Positions 43,701 through 56,400 of a DNA stretch of 64,000 bases are shown piece after piece (position 1 is the first letter of the stretch; the number at the start of each line of letters is the position of its first letter). The stretch comes from Neospora caninum Liverpool. Its lineage: Eukaryota > Apicomplexa > Conoidasida > Eucoccidiorida > Sarcocystidae. The stretch lies in assembly GCF_000208865.1 (NCBI RefSeq), contig NC_018386.1:310001-374000 (forward strand), written 5' to 3'. The notes below the pieces were generated by a model. It was not told the DNA's origin. It made no database searches and worked only from the letters and a program-made list of their open reading frames with translations. Made by a program: the position numbers and the translations under genes.

Positions 43701-46700
43701 TCTGTCCCCCTGGGACTTTCTCGGCAGCTGCGACCGCAGGAGACGTTTCAGAGTGCGCTGCATGCACCCCCGGCCACTACTGCGCGGGCCCAGGCGCCTC
43801 TGTGGTCACCGGCGACTGCTCAGCGGGCTATTTCTGCAAATCCGGCAGTCGATCACCTACTCCTGAGGTACGGGTTCTGATGTAGAGTGCCTTCGGCCTC
43901 CATCAGGTTTTCACGGCGCTAGGAGGCGGCGCTGCAGATGTCTGTGAGACATGCGTAGTGGGAAGAAACAGGGAGCATCGCTCCAGTCACCACGAGTCCG
44001 GCACCAAGGAGAGAAGGAATCTCGGAAGCAGGGCGTGGATCTGACCACGAGGGCGACGCTTGCCTCAGCCATCTGAGGCCGGTTGACTGTGTTCTGTCGA
44101 GGCCAGGGTGGTAACAGAGACCCCTTCCTTTCTCATACGTCCGAAAGACACAGGCTCGGGCCCTACCAGCCAAGCAACACCACTCTGAAGGACGCCTGAT
44201 TTGGAGTTGCATGCCTTGCCTAGAGACGAACGACCTTGCCACCTTCTGAGTGCACGGAGCGTTACCCTCTTGAGGTTGCTATGCTCCCAGGATGAAACGG
44301 AAAATTTCGGCCCGTGCCCAGCAGGAACGTTTTGTGGCATTGGCACGGCGCTGCCTACGCCGTGCGACGTTGGCACCTACGGGCCTTCGCGACGAGCTGT
44401 TGACAAGAAAGCTTGCGTCCCGTGTGATGCCGGATCGTAAGTGGCGTTCCTGTGCGAAGCAGCACGTGGTTCCCTTCAATCCCTTCATTCAGTGCCTGCA
44501 TGCGTACAGACGCTGCATTGAGATCTCTGCAAGTCCCGTGGTCCTTCGCCTTGAGGGCCTCATTCGTTTGTGGCTAGGATGGCACCAACTGGCCATTTAA
44601 GTGATCGGGAAAAGTTGCTATATGGCCACGTATGTGGGGTTTGGTCGGGCGGCATCGCGGTGCCTTTGTCTCCTGCAGGTTCTGCGACGCCGAAGGCCTG
44701 TCAGAGCCGACAGGGCCGTGCGGGGAAGGCTTCTACTGCCCCGAGGGTACGGACTCCTCCCAGACGGAAACGCTGTCGTAGGAGCACCTGCCTACAACCA
44801 ATGCTTTCTGCGCAGACGAGATGCGGAGAGTTCGAAAAGCTAGCAGCCAGATTGAGCATGCGTCTCCACGAATACCTTGCAGCGGCCGTCAATGGTGAAA
44901 GCGGAAGTTCACCTCGGAAGACACGAATGCATTGCCTGCCTTGCAGTGTTTGACCGGTGTGGCTTCGGATTGTCTCCTCCCACCTCCCTTGGAAGGAGAA
45001 ACACATGGACTGTGGAACGATGACATTGCCGCCGGAACCCAAACTCAGATGTGCCAAAGAACCACGAAGAATCGTCCCCGCGCGTACACGACAGGATTCC
45101 GTTCTCGGGCGTAAAGCGCGCGACGCTCTTGCGTGAAGGTGAACAGAGAGGAACCCATGAAGCAGTATCTAGAGTTCCATTGTTCTTCACAAAAAAGATT
45201 TGCAGGCTCCACGTTGTGCTGTCAGGAAGCAAAGCTGCGAACCCTCAGACAGGAGAGTGCCCTGAGGGCCATAAGTGTCCCACCGGTTCACCGGCTCCTA
45301 GGCCGTGCCAGCCAGTGAGTAGAGAAAAGGCTGATTGGCCCTGATGGGAAAGAAGAGGTTTTTTTGCTTCACGCCATGTTCGTCCCGCAAATCTATGCTG
45401 TTCACGCCAAGGCCAGCAAAATCCCAGGTGTGCGCTATTGGTTCGTCCTTGGGAAAATGTTAACGTCTGATCTTGCTGAAGCCGAATGTCCCCTTGTACA
45501 GCAGCATAAATGCCTGCGGAGTCTTGAATCCAGTTATGGTTTTGGCGTCTAGACTACGGTATACACTGAACGCGCCTTGGTCATGCGGGGCATTCATCGC
45601 CTTTCACAGAGTAACGCTTCGGCGTGGTCCGTGGAAACCGACGGCGGACCCGGAACGAGACGTACAGACACCCCCAGGCGTTCTCCCCCTGGGCCGGCTG
45701 TAAACGGCGTTGGACTCGCCAACATAGAATGTCCTTGACAAAAATAAACAGGCGCCAGAGAGACATCGGAAGCCTTGCCTGAGGGAAAGCTGCCTCAAGC
45801 TTCGCGGATGTCGATAGAAGTGAGGGGCTGCATGGTCCCCCTTTCCAAACAGCGTGAACAGTGGATCCCGCTCTACGGGAGAGTCGGAAAGACGCGTTGC
45901 GTGCTCAGCAGACAGTCTAGATAGGATGCTTGTTTGCGTTATCTCCCTCCGCGTGTGTGTTCAGGGGACTTACCAAAGCCGGCGCGGCCAACGCACGTGC
46001 GTGGAATGCTCAGCTGGACACTTTTGTGGAGCCGAGGCGACAGCAGAGACGGTTTGTCCGCCTGGCGCCTTTTGCCCGCCCGGCACCAAACACAAACACG
46101 AAAACTTGTGCCCTCCCGGTAGGCTCCGAACGCGCTGTCCCTGAAGAGACCAGAAGCGGTCAAGGAAGAAGCTTTCGTAGAAAACGCATGCACGGCGGCA
46201 TTTGAACTGCCGTTTTAGGCGCCACTTGCTTGAAACGTCCCGGTCAGGAAAGCACATCTCGGCGAGGACTCGGAGCGGGCCCCGCTGCCAGGTGGGGTTC
46301 GGACTGGTGTTAGTAGGTGGCCGTGAACTGGTTTTGGCACCAGACTCAGGGAACAGCCTCCTGCCTGACCGATGCGGCACTCACGAGCTGCATGGCCGGT
46401 ACAGGCAGGGGACCCAGAGTTGACGGAAACGATCCCATAGACTTCAGCTGTCTCATGTCTGGTGTACAAAAGTGCGACGGGCGCTGGTCTGTGCTCCTGT
46501 GTCTCACTTTCACTCTCAAGAAGAGACAAAATCTCTTTTTTTGGCGATGGTATTCTCTCGAATGGCCTCTGAAGCCCGGGAAAAGACACGCAGATTGACA
46601 ATTGGGCACAGCGTAACGACCCACCAGCGTACACCTCGGGTGCAGTCTGATCACCCGAGCAACAAGAGGGCCACGTCGAGCCCTGCAGCTCACAGACTGC

Positions 46701-49700
46701 GTCCCTTGCGAGGCGCCTTATCTGTGCAAGTGCTGGGTTCATCTCCGTCGCTATTGGTGTCACTTTTAATCCTCCTGGGAGATCTCCCGCTCACGTGTGG
46801 ACGCTGCAGGCACCTTCAGAGCTGCTCAAGGAGCCGAGTCCCTGTCAGACTGCGAACCCTGCGGAGAAGGAGAGTTTTGCGGGGATTTCGGTCTCACGCA
46901 GCCATCGGGCAAATGCAAGGTGAGACGAATCTTTCTGTTCTCCTTCCCAGCCCGGACCAGTGAGTTCCACTTTTCAAAGAGAAATGAAGAAAGACCTCAA
47001 GCCAAACGTTCGGGCCCTCAAGACGGCAAGGGGTTCCAACTTCAGTATTCCAGCAACGAAGATGAATCGCGTCGCAGGCTGCGCTCCACTGGCGCGAAGT
47101 GGGAGTGGATTCCATAGACCAGAGGCGTTCGGTCTGTGTCACAGAAGAAAAGAAACTCTCCTGAGAAGTCTTATCTTTTTCTGAGGAGCAACGCGCCGTT
47201 GCATGCAGAGAAGGCTCAGCTTCATGCTGTTCTGGCAAAATGGCGCTCCGAATAAGCATCCGGATCCTTGAAACCCGCGGCACAGCCATTCGTCGACTCC
47301 AAGTGTGGGGACGAATCAATCCGCTACTGCGCTATCCTGTGCGAGTCTGCTCGGTGGCTGTGCAACTCAGGAGGGCTTCTACTGCAAAAAATATAATGTT
47401 GTCAGCCAACCGCTCGCCAGTGGTAAGGCGACAGCCGTCTCCCTCACTCCTTAACAGCTTGAGGCCAGGTTGCCAGTGCTGAGCTCCGCGAGAGTCCACC
47501 TTCCTGGGCGAGGTTGGCCTCTGGAGAGGCCGTGGTTCCTCCCGTTTTCGTTTTTTGTCGATGTCGTCTGTTGGGCGCTTGATCTGCAACACAGCGCCTT
47601 GTAATCCAAGACCGAGAAGCTTCACTGACGCGCGGGGCACGCTTAAAGGACTAAACTCTTGATACCGACGCCTCGTGGGTTCGCGTTCGTGGTTCTGTGT
47701 TTGCCAGGCTGCTACTTTGCAGCTCCAGTGAGAGGGGGGCAGACGACTGCATGCCCAGACACCGTGGCTGCGGCGACCGCAAGCAAGGCTGAGGCATTCG
47801 ACGCGTGCTCGACTTCGCAGCTCTGTGAAGGAGTCGTGGAAACAGCTAACGGAAGATTCCTCCCACGGTAGGGCGGTCCCCGAGAGAGGCGCGACGGTCC
47901 CAAGTACATCCAGGATCGGCAGGCATTCGCCAGACGCAGAGAGATAGATACACTTTGGTCTCTCGACAGAGGGACGGAGTGGAATCGTGTTGGGCGCACA
48001 CATGCTGCTCGTTTTGTGTGTAAGGCATGCACGCCTGATCGCAGTGACGAGAACAGACGAACTGAGGGTTGGCAGGGCGGGGGGATTTGATGCCGGCGAA
48101 GAATGCGCCTCCACAGGGGTCGCCTACGCTTTCGCCAGGCCTTCTTGCGTGTGTCGTTCCTTAGATGCGGCGGATACACGACTACGGGAGAGTTTCAAGA
48201 CACCATCTTTTACTGGCGCATTTGTTGGATCGGCGCGCGGTGTGGCCCAGGCGAGCTGTGCGCTGCAGGCTCAGCCGCACCTACAGCTTGTCCCGAGGGG
48301 AAATACTGCCAGGCGACAGGCGCTAGCCAAGAGCAGGGGCCTTGTCCTGCGGGGTATCTCTGTCCTGACGGTAAATCCGACACCGGACCCTCGCCGTTCC
48401 GTGACTCTACCCCTTGGTGTGTAGCTGGGGAAAGCTGCCGACGTTCGCCGGTGTCGCGCCTCCGTTTTACCGACCGATGTACTGTCGCTTGCATGCGTCG
48501 CTCTATTCCGTGCCCGTCACTGTCGCCGCGCTCTTCTGGCAACGCGCCGCTGTTTCCTGCGTGCAACGGGTTCGAAAAGAGACACATTCGGGGAGTCGCT
48601 GCCGACGCACGCTTGAGATGTCGCTCCTTTCAGAGCCTGCCGTCGCCCAGACGAGAGCGGCGCGTTGGGTAGGAAGCAGTGGAACGCGCGCGCTAGGAGG
48701 ACAACGGAGGGCGAACTGCGTCCAAAAGGGGATACCCTGTTGTGTTCCGGATGCTGAGACATGATGTAGCGGTTCAAGGTAGAATTCGGTCCTGAGAGAC
48801 GGGGCGCGCCGTGAATAGCGAACCGTCCGCCTCTCGCTTTCTATCTGTCGGATGCAGGCTTGTTGAACACGATGGCGGTGTCCCGTCTGTGCCCGAAAGG
48901 CCACTTCTGCGTCGAGGGCAGTCACGAAGCTGATCCGTGCCCGGAAGGGACGTACTTACCGGCCAGGTAGGCGCACGTCCGTGAACGCAAAGGACCGCCT
49001 CTTCACTCGGGTGTCTCCACTGCACGCAGACCAGTTTGTTGCCCCTCGTCCTGCTTTTGGGCGACCTTGAAAAGCAATCGTTTACACACAGAAGGAAACA
49101 ACGAGGTATTGCAGCTAAAGAAGAGTGGAGAGGCGCGGATTCCACGATTCAACCTATGTATATATATATATATATACAGGTTGATCACAGAATTTGTTTG
49201 GTGCGTGTGAATCGGTTTTCGACGAATAGTGGGACGACAGCCAGCGCTCTATCTCTAGCTGGGGACTCCCCTGTCTCCTGAAGTGTCCGGAGTAGCGAGA
49301 GGAAAGAGATAAACCTGACCCATGTTTGAGGTGTTGTTGTTTTGTGGACAGTGAAAGCACACCTGTATCGCGCCGCGTCCACGTTCTTTGATGTGTTTTC
49401 CCTTTCATTCCTGCATTACTTCTTAGAGGCGGAAGGTCGCGGGACGACTGCCTGGACTGCCCAGCTGGATTCTATTGCAGTGGAACAGGCAAAGAGTCAC
49501 CGACGGGAACGTGTGACCCAGGCAAGTGTACCCCTTGTCGAAGACGCGTTGGCTGCGGAGAAGACCCATTTGGTTTCGGGATAGAATCCTGCTCATGGAA
49601 TAGAGACAGGATGCTTTTGCTCCAGATTACTTGACAGGAGAGAAGACAGGAACTGTGCGCCATGCTAGTGACACATTTGTTTTCTTGTCATGGCTAGCCA

Positions 49701-50375
49701 AACTACCGATCTTACACAGACGAAGCAGAGCGCCCCCAGGTGTGTAGAGAACCAGAAGAACGAGGCAAGCACGAGTTTATCTCTGAAATGTGGATCGCCA
49801 CGTACACTCACGTTTCCCGTGTGCGTCTCGAGGGAAGAGACTTTCTGCCTCAATCCTTTCTCGGGTTTCTGAAAGTCAACTTTTCCCTTCCTGAATGCGC
49901 TGGTTCGTGCCCCTCGAGTCGTGCTTCTTCCGCCGTCCAACGCAGCAAGGTTCCCCCGCAGCGCACTGTTGTTCTCACTGGAAATCCGTCGTTCCGTCTG
50001 CCTGAAACAGGCTTCTTTTGTGAGCAAGGCGCGAACTCGGCTCGGGCAGCGGAATGCCCGGCAGGCCGCTACTGTCCTCGAGGAGCTGTTGAAGCCATTC
50101 CTTGTCCAGCTGGGACCGTGCAGCCTGAGACTGGGAAAGAGTCTTGCCTTCCTTGCAGCACAGGTACGTCGAGCAGGACAGGCAGGCGTGCCGACAAAAG
50201 ACCAGGACAGCAAGGCGGCGATTCGAGGCTACATCCTGTCCATGAGCAACGCGTAACTCAAGTCACAAGAACGTTCGCGGGGCGGCACAGTGACGAGGTC
50301 TTGGGGGGTGTATTCTCGCTTCACTCGCTCTTTACGTATACATATATATATCCGTAGTTAAGTAGGTGCGCAGCT

Positions 50376-50418
<43 letters not shown>

Positions 50419-53400
50419 GTAGATAAGTAGGTGTGCAGCTCGGTAGACATTTCAGCATGCATAACTAGTCACATCCGTCTCCATATCTCCGGCCATCCTG
50501 CAGAAGCGCCAAAATGTAGCCGAGATTCCACATGCTGCATGCTGGGAAAACCCAGTAGGTTTCAGCCAGTGCAGAGCCAAGGCACCACAGTTCGTCGGCT
50601 GGCGCAGACAAACCACAAATCGATTGCACGCGTCTCGCACAGGCAGAGAGTGTTACTGTCGTCAACGTCTGCTTCAGAGAAGGCGTAGCTCAGGGCGTTT
50701 TGTCTCCGCTCGACTTGAGAGCCTTGCCAAATGGCTGATGTTCACTCTCTCGGTTTGGCATCCATCTGGAGCGTTCTACAGGCCATTACTGCGAATTCGG
50801 TGCGACAGCGGGAAAACCTTGTCCAGCAGGTTACTACTGCCCGTCTGCCTCCGGCGCGGGTACCTCTTTCCCGTGTCCAACCGGCTCATTTTCAGATCGC
50901 GAAGGGGTCACGAGCGCAGACACTTGTACCAAGTGCTCGGCCGGCTATTTCTGCGATGCTCCGGGCCAGACTGCGCCTGTCGGGAAATGCCTTCCAGGTG
51001 TGACAGCGCCCTCAAAAAGGAAAGGTTTGAATCCGTTTCAATCACCTTTCGTATACATGGTAGAAGCTACTTAAACGACAACTGCCTTTATTCGACCTGG
51101 GCACTTGGGTCCCTGCGCAGAAGCTTCAAACGCGGATATGGCCGGGCACGTTTCCCGTGCGTTAGACACCCAATCAGCGCGGAATCGTATGGAATCGTAT
51201 CAATCATGCGTGCTTCCAAGTGTGTGTCCCCTGCACATTGCTGGGTCTGTACGGCGCCTGAGCGCTAGAATTTGGCCATGGGAACGGGTTCTGAGGGAGA
51301 AGACGCGCGTTGGCTCCAGGGCGTTTGTGAGTGGTTTGGTCCTGGTTTTTGTCGGCGGGTCCACTGAAAGAGCGAGGGCTCGACAATGATGTGCCGTCCA
51401 CATACCGTAACAGGTGCGTGCCGCCTGCGTAGCAACTGCATTCACAATGCGATTCTGCTTCTTCCTTCAGGGTATTACTGCCCTGAAGGGACAGGTTTCC
51501 GATACCCCGAGACCTTTTGCTCCCCTGGCTCGTACTGCCCCAGGGGGTCTGCCAAACCCATCGACTGCCCAGCAAACTATTTCTGTGACACCTCACGGCT
51601 GTCGGAGCCCACGGCCACGTGCTCGCCGGGGTTCGTTTGCGGCGCCCGATCGACGACACCGATGCCAACGGCGGCGATCAGCGGCAAGGCTTGCTCCGAC
51701 AATTTAGACGGCTACAAGTGCCCAGCTGGTCATTACTGTCCACCAGGTGATACGCGCGGGCTTTCGCGCCCGCTCGAAGGAAACGCGGGCGAGCGCAGGG
51801 GATGCCTTTGTGTCTCTGGCGGCGAATGCCGTAAATAGCACGTGCAGTTCAGCACAAACGAGATTTGACCTTCGACACGCAACTGGTGCAGATGCGACGA
51901 CGCGCGCTTTGTGCTCAAGCGTGAAGACTTCAACTCGCGTACTCGCTAGCTTGACAGATGTACCTCTCAGGAGGACCAGTTGGCTGAGATGGCGTGCACC
52001 AGCGGGTGTGCGCCTTCGCCGCAATCGCCACATCTGGGGCTTTTCCTTCAACACAACGATAATGTGACAGCGAAATGGAGGTGTACACGTCCCGGGGGGC
52101 CTTCCCTGTGTCACAAACTGAGGAGCAAACGACTGTCGTGGGACAGCACCCGAATGCAGTTTCGTCACTGTTTCTGCAAAAACTCCCTACTCCGCCCACG
52201 GTTCCCTCCTTTCTGTGTCACTCAGTCAAAGTGTTTCTGATCTTTCGCTTTCTTGTCTTGTCGACCTGCTGGTCTTTGCAGTCTTGACTCGACTGGTGGC
52301 GGGCGTCGGGTTCCCCGGAAAATCTGCAGAAGGAGCCGCCGCAAGCACTGCCTTCTTGAATGGTCCGCAAGACGCTGTACGCACGCGCAGCGGCGACATT
52401 TTTATTGCGGACACAGCGAACCAACGCGTCGCCAGGCTCGACGGCGTCACGGGTAGGCCGACTGCGCTGAAACACAACTCTGAATGTTGGACATGGAAGG
52501 AGGCTAAATAAAGAGTGCGGAAATCAAAGCAGGACACTTTCCGACACAGCGAAGCTCACAGCGCCTTCTAGGGATGAAGAACCGACACGAACGCGCGCGC
52601 AACAGAGTCAGATTCACAGTCTAGCGCGGTTTTAGGCAGTGGGGGTCGTGGTCAGCAGAGCACGAGTCTTTTGGTTGAATGTACACGATGCCTATCGTCC
52701 AAGTGGAGAGGGCGGAGACGCCTCGTTCGAATCTGCGATACATGCATGCGCCTTCCTGCCGAAAGGGCTCCGCGCTCACACAGTCGAGGTGTTCGCAGAG
52801 TGGGACTTCCAGCTGGAACACGCCCGGTTGGTTATGCTGTTTTTCCTTCTCAGGGGAAGTCACAACCTACATTGGCCAAGGCTTCCGTCAAGGGGATTCG
52901 CGCTGGATTCTCACTGCCAGCCCCACAAGACTCGCGTTGTCGCCCGACGAAGAAACGCTGTACATCCTGTATTCAGGTAAGGGGCTATGCCCGGAGCGGT
53001 TTCTGCTCCTGTTGAGCGGTCGAAGGCCTCGACGCGTGAGACGTTGCCAGCGGCAGTTTGCGAGAGACAGGAGCCGCGTCGATGCTGGATCAGCGTTTTC
53101 GGACACACGCGAGGGTGGCCTATCTGCAAGTGAAATGTACTGGTCAAGGTCACGCAGCTTGAAGCTGGATTTCCGTTATCCCCGATCGTTCGCCAGGGTT
53201 CGACTTCGCCCCTTTCGCCGTTCCAGGAGCTAGAGGGCGGGCTCGTTTCCTCGTGCCTCTACCCTTTTCCTTGCGGCGTTCCCTGGCGGCATATGCTTTC
53301 CTCCTTCCGTAGAAACGGTGCAGAACAAAGAAGGAAGACCGGCCCTGGCCACCGCTGCCACAAGGGCGCATCATGACTTAATCTGCGACTCGAAAAGTGT

Positions 53401-56400
53401 GTTTCAGTCGTGATCCATTCCACGTTCGCTGCTCGATGCAAGACAGCAATTTCGCTACAGTTTACACTGTCTGTTGGCCGAGCACGTGTCGCGCTTGCCG
53501 GCGCGAATCCCAGCAGCTTTTCTCATGCGGTGTGTGTGTGGCAGACGTTGCAAGGCTGGTTGAACATAAGTTTGCAAGCACAGAGACGAAGGAGATCGCG
53601 CAGGCGAGAGGCTCGAGTTCTCCTCAGGGGTTAGCCGTGGACCCTACCGGGTCCGTCTTGTACATTGCTGACACGGGGAACGATCGGGTCAGAAAAGTTC
53701 TGCTCAGCTCTCCAAACTCCGCAACAGATCTCTTCGGCCGGGATCGTCCAGGTCAGAGCACGGTCCGGGGCATACAAGGAGAGAGACACTGATCGAAGGC
53801 GTTGATGCCCAAGTGGTTTCAACCCCTGTATGCAGCCACACACATGTGTGGAGGCGTCTGTAAGAACAGAGCTAAGTAGGGCGTGCGTTCCGAGGCGTTT
53901 ACACAGCTCAGCAGCGAACGGAAAGCCTCAAAGCAGATTCGGAGCTCGGAAAGGCAAAAACGCTGAGTGACAATGGCATATTCACTTGTCTATCTGGTGA
54001 CAGTGTTGACGGGGAAACACCCAGCACGGGGACTTCGGTATAGGGCAGCGGCTAGGCGTTCGGCACATCCCTCATAGTGTCACGTGCCGTGGGGCCGTAA
54101 CAAATCATTGGGTTCATGGGTTGCAACGGCTCTTTGGTGTAGGGATGCCCCACCACTAAGTGTGGGGTGTACGCATGGGTGGCAGTGAGAGACATGCGAA
54201 GGAGCGGATGCTCCGAAAAGTCTAGACAACGCTGTCTAGACCGGCACGTGTGCTGAGGGAGACGAAAGAGGGGAAAGAAACGTCCGGCCTCGCCAAGGCG
54301 CTCGTCACTCCACAAAAGAGAGCCCCCCGAGTCTCTCTTTTGCTTGCTCGCTAGACACCGCCGACACACCCGAGCCGGGTCCGTGGCTCGACGGGCCTTC
54401 AGCTGTATGGGCGGACTCGAAGGACGTCGTCTACATCGCCGACGCAGGAAACGGAAGAGTACGTGGTCCCCTGGCCTCTCTGGCTCGGAGGAACTACGCG
54501 CTGGGCGACTGGGTTAGATCTTGAATGCCTTTTCCTGCATCCGAGGCCGGTTGTGCTGTTCCTGACTAGCCCGATACGTGCACCGGGTCGGGCCAGGCGT
54601 GGATCCCCGGATTGCCTCGGTTCTGTCAGGGCTGCAATTTGGGAAAAATCCTGGAATTCAGTGCACACAAGAAAAGTGAGACAGCGAAAGGCGCCCCCAA
54701 AACCGCCAACCTGCGTGTTTCTCTTTTCCTTACTCGACCTGCGCCCGCTGTCGAAACACGTCGCGAGGCTGCGTCAACCAACCGGAGGAGCAATTAGCAT
54801 CTCTACAGATGTCTAAACACAGCGACAGCGGCAAGACAGGACAGGCGGGATCACGCGGACCCGGGAAGACTGTACCGAGAAGAGTCGCGCAACAGCTCCA
54901 CCCCAGTTGGTTCGTTTTTCCGTCTTCTAACTGCTGTCAAAACGTGGGGTGCGATGCAGAGCCCATGGAGCTCTGGTTTTGTTTGTTTCTTCGCTTCGCC
55001 GGTGCGACCAGCAGCGTGCAGTTCGCACAGGCAGGCGCGACTCCATTCGTGCACTGTCCTTCTGTTGCCTTCTTTCGGAATTTGGTGTTCGCCGCAGATT
55101 CGAAAGTTCGAGCAAGCTCCCGGACAGCCAGGCGGTGGACGGCTGACCACAATCGTTGGCGGGCCAGTGACGGGGGTTCATCTGGACAACCCCGTTGCCC
55201 TCACAGGATTCGAATCCGAAGGGGTACGTCCCCTTTCCGTCCTCCCTCGTATGCGGATGCAGAAGCTTAAGATCGTTGCCGAGTTCTAGCCGTGTGCGAG
55301 GAAATGTGTAGGGAGACGGGGAGACACAGAACTGTTTTTTCAGCAAGGCCAAACTGAGGCCGAGATATTCTAGGCGCGCTCAAGGCCGACTCCACATGCT
55401 CCGCGTTTCGCCGCCCGGGTTTGCGTGCGTTTCCCTTCAGAAAGTGTACCTCGTTGTCTACGACTCTGGGCTCGAACTGTGAGTGCCTGGCTACACAGGC
55501 GCTGGGTGATGGGGTGATCATGTCGGAGCAGAACGCGCGTGTCCACGTGTAAACAGACTCCTTGGTGATGTGCTTGCCCGCTCCAGTCTGAAGAGAACAA
55601 TCGCCAGGCCGTGTCAGATGTGTATGAGCTCCGCGCACAACAATGCTATAGGCATATTTTCCGGCCTGCGATTGCTTATATCCACCTATCTGCCTGTCGT
55701 TGAGTTTCTAGAAAGGCGTATCAAAAAATGGGCGATGACGTTCGCGTCTGGCTTACCTCACGATCTCCAATACGACTACCGTTTCCCTCTTGCATCCAGG
55801 AATCCCTTTGCTCCTCTATACTTGTAGATACACATGCTTATGAATACGTGTCGTCAACGGCGTCGTACCCTGTATCTGCGCACAAGTCGTAAACTCCCAA
55901 AGTTGAATCCCAAAATGTGGCCTGTTGTCCGGCGCCTCAGGGTCATGAAGATTGACGACTCTGGACCCGCGCCAACAAAGGTGGATTTGTTTGATACATC
56001 TCTCGCTGGAGATGGGCACGCGGGCTCCCAACTCCATTCGTCTGTTGGCGGCTTGAACCTGGAAGCATCAGTACGCAAGGCGCTTTTGAGGAATCCTCAA
56101 ATGCGAGCGCTTGCATGTCTCCATAATAGCTTGTGCCCTGACAGGGACAAGCAAAACGACACTCAGAGTTAATAAGGCGACTGCCTAGCGCTCGTTTGCT
56201 AATTTATGCGCCTTCATACGTACATGCAGACGCGTGTGTCATCAGTCCGTCTCTCCATCTGTCTGCCTCTCGCTCCATCCTTTGTTTGTGTGCTCTTTAC
56301 CAGCAGACACGCGAAGATTCTCCACATGCCTATCTCTCCATTTGCCTGCGTTGTCGTCTGTGTTCTGATGCCACTTTGGCGGTAGCTCTCAATTCGTATC

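Larger units (their letters stand above)
45226..51746 (+). other. Giant gene GCC2/GCC3 cysteine array, part 3
   Basis: Exons 45226-45314, 45965-46118, 46810-46919, 47371-47422, 47708-47867, 48165-48370, 48858-48966, 49427-49521, 50011-50163, 50782-50997 and 51471-51746. Motifs include CPEGHKC, CSAGHFC, CPPGAFC, CGEGEFC, CPEGKYC, CPAGYLC, CPKGHFC, CPAGFYC, CPAGRYC, CPAGYYC and CPAGHYC. Exon 47371-47422 is only 52 nt. The exon 47708-47867 is the least GCC-like and could be mis-bounded. The intron after 49521 has a GC donor (AG|GCAAGT); this is the only choice that joins the next exon in phase. Confidence 0.86.

Noticed and set aside
54463..54816. Open frame ending in an NHL-like VARLRQPTGG segment
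   Set aside because: No acceptor upstream gives the needed phase, and the exon at 55098 (IRKFE) continues the blade perfectly in phase 0.
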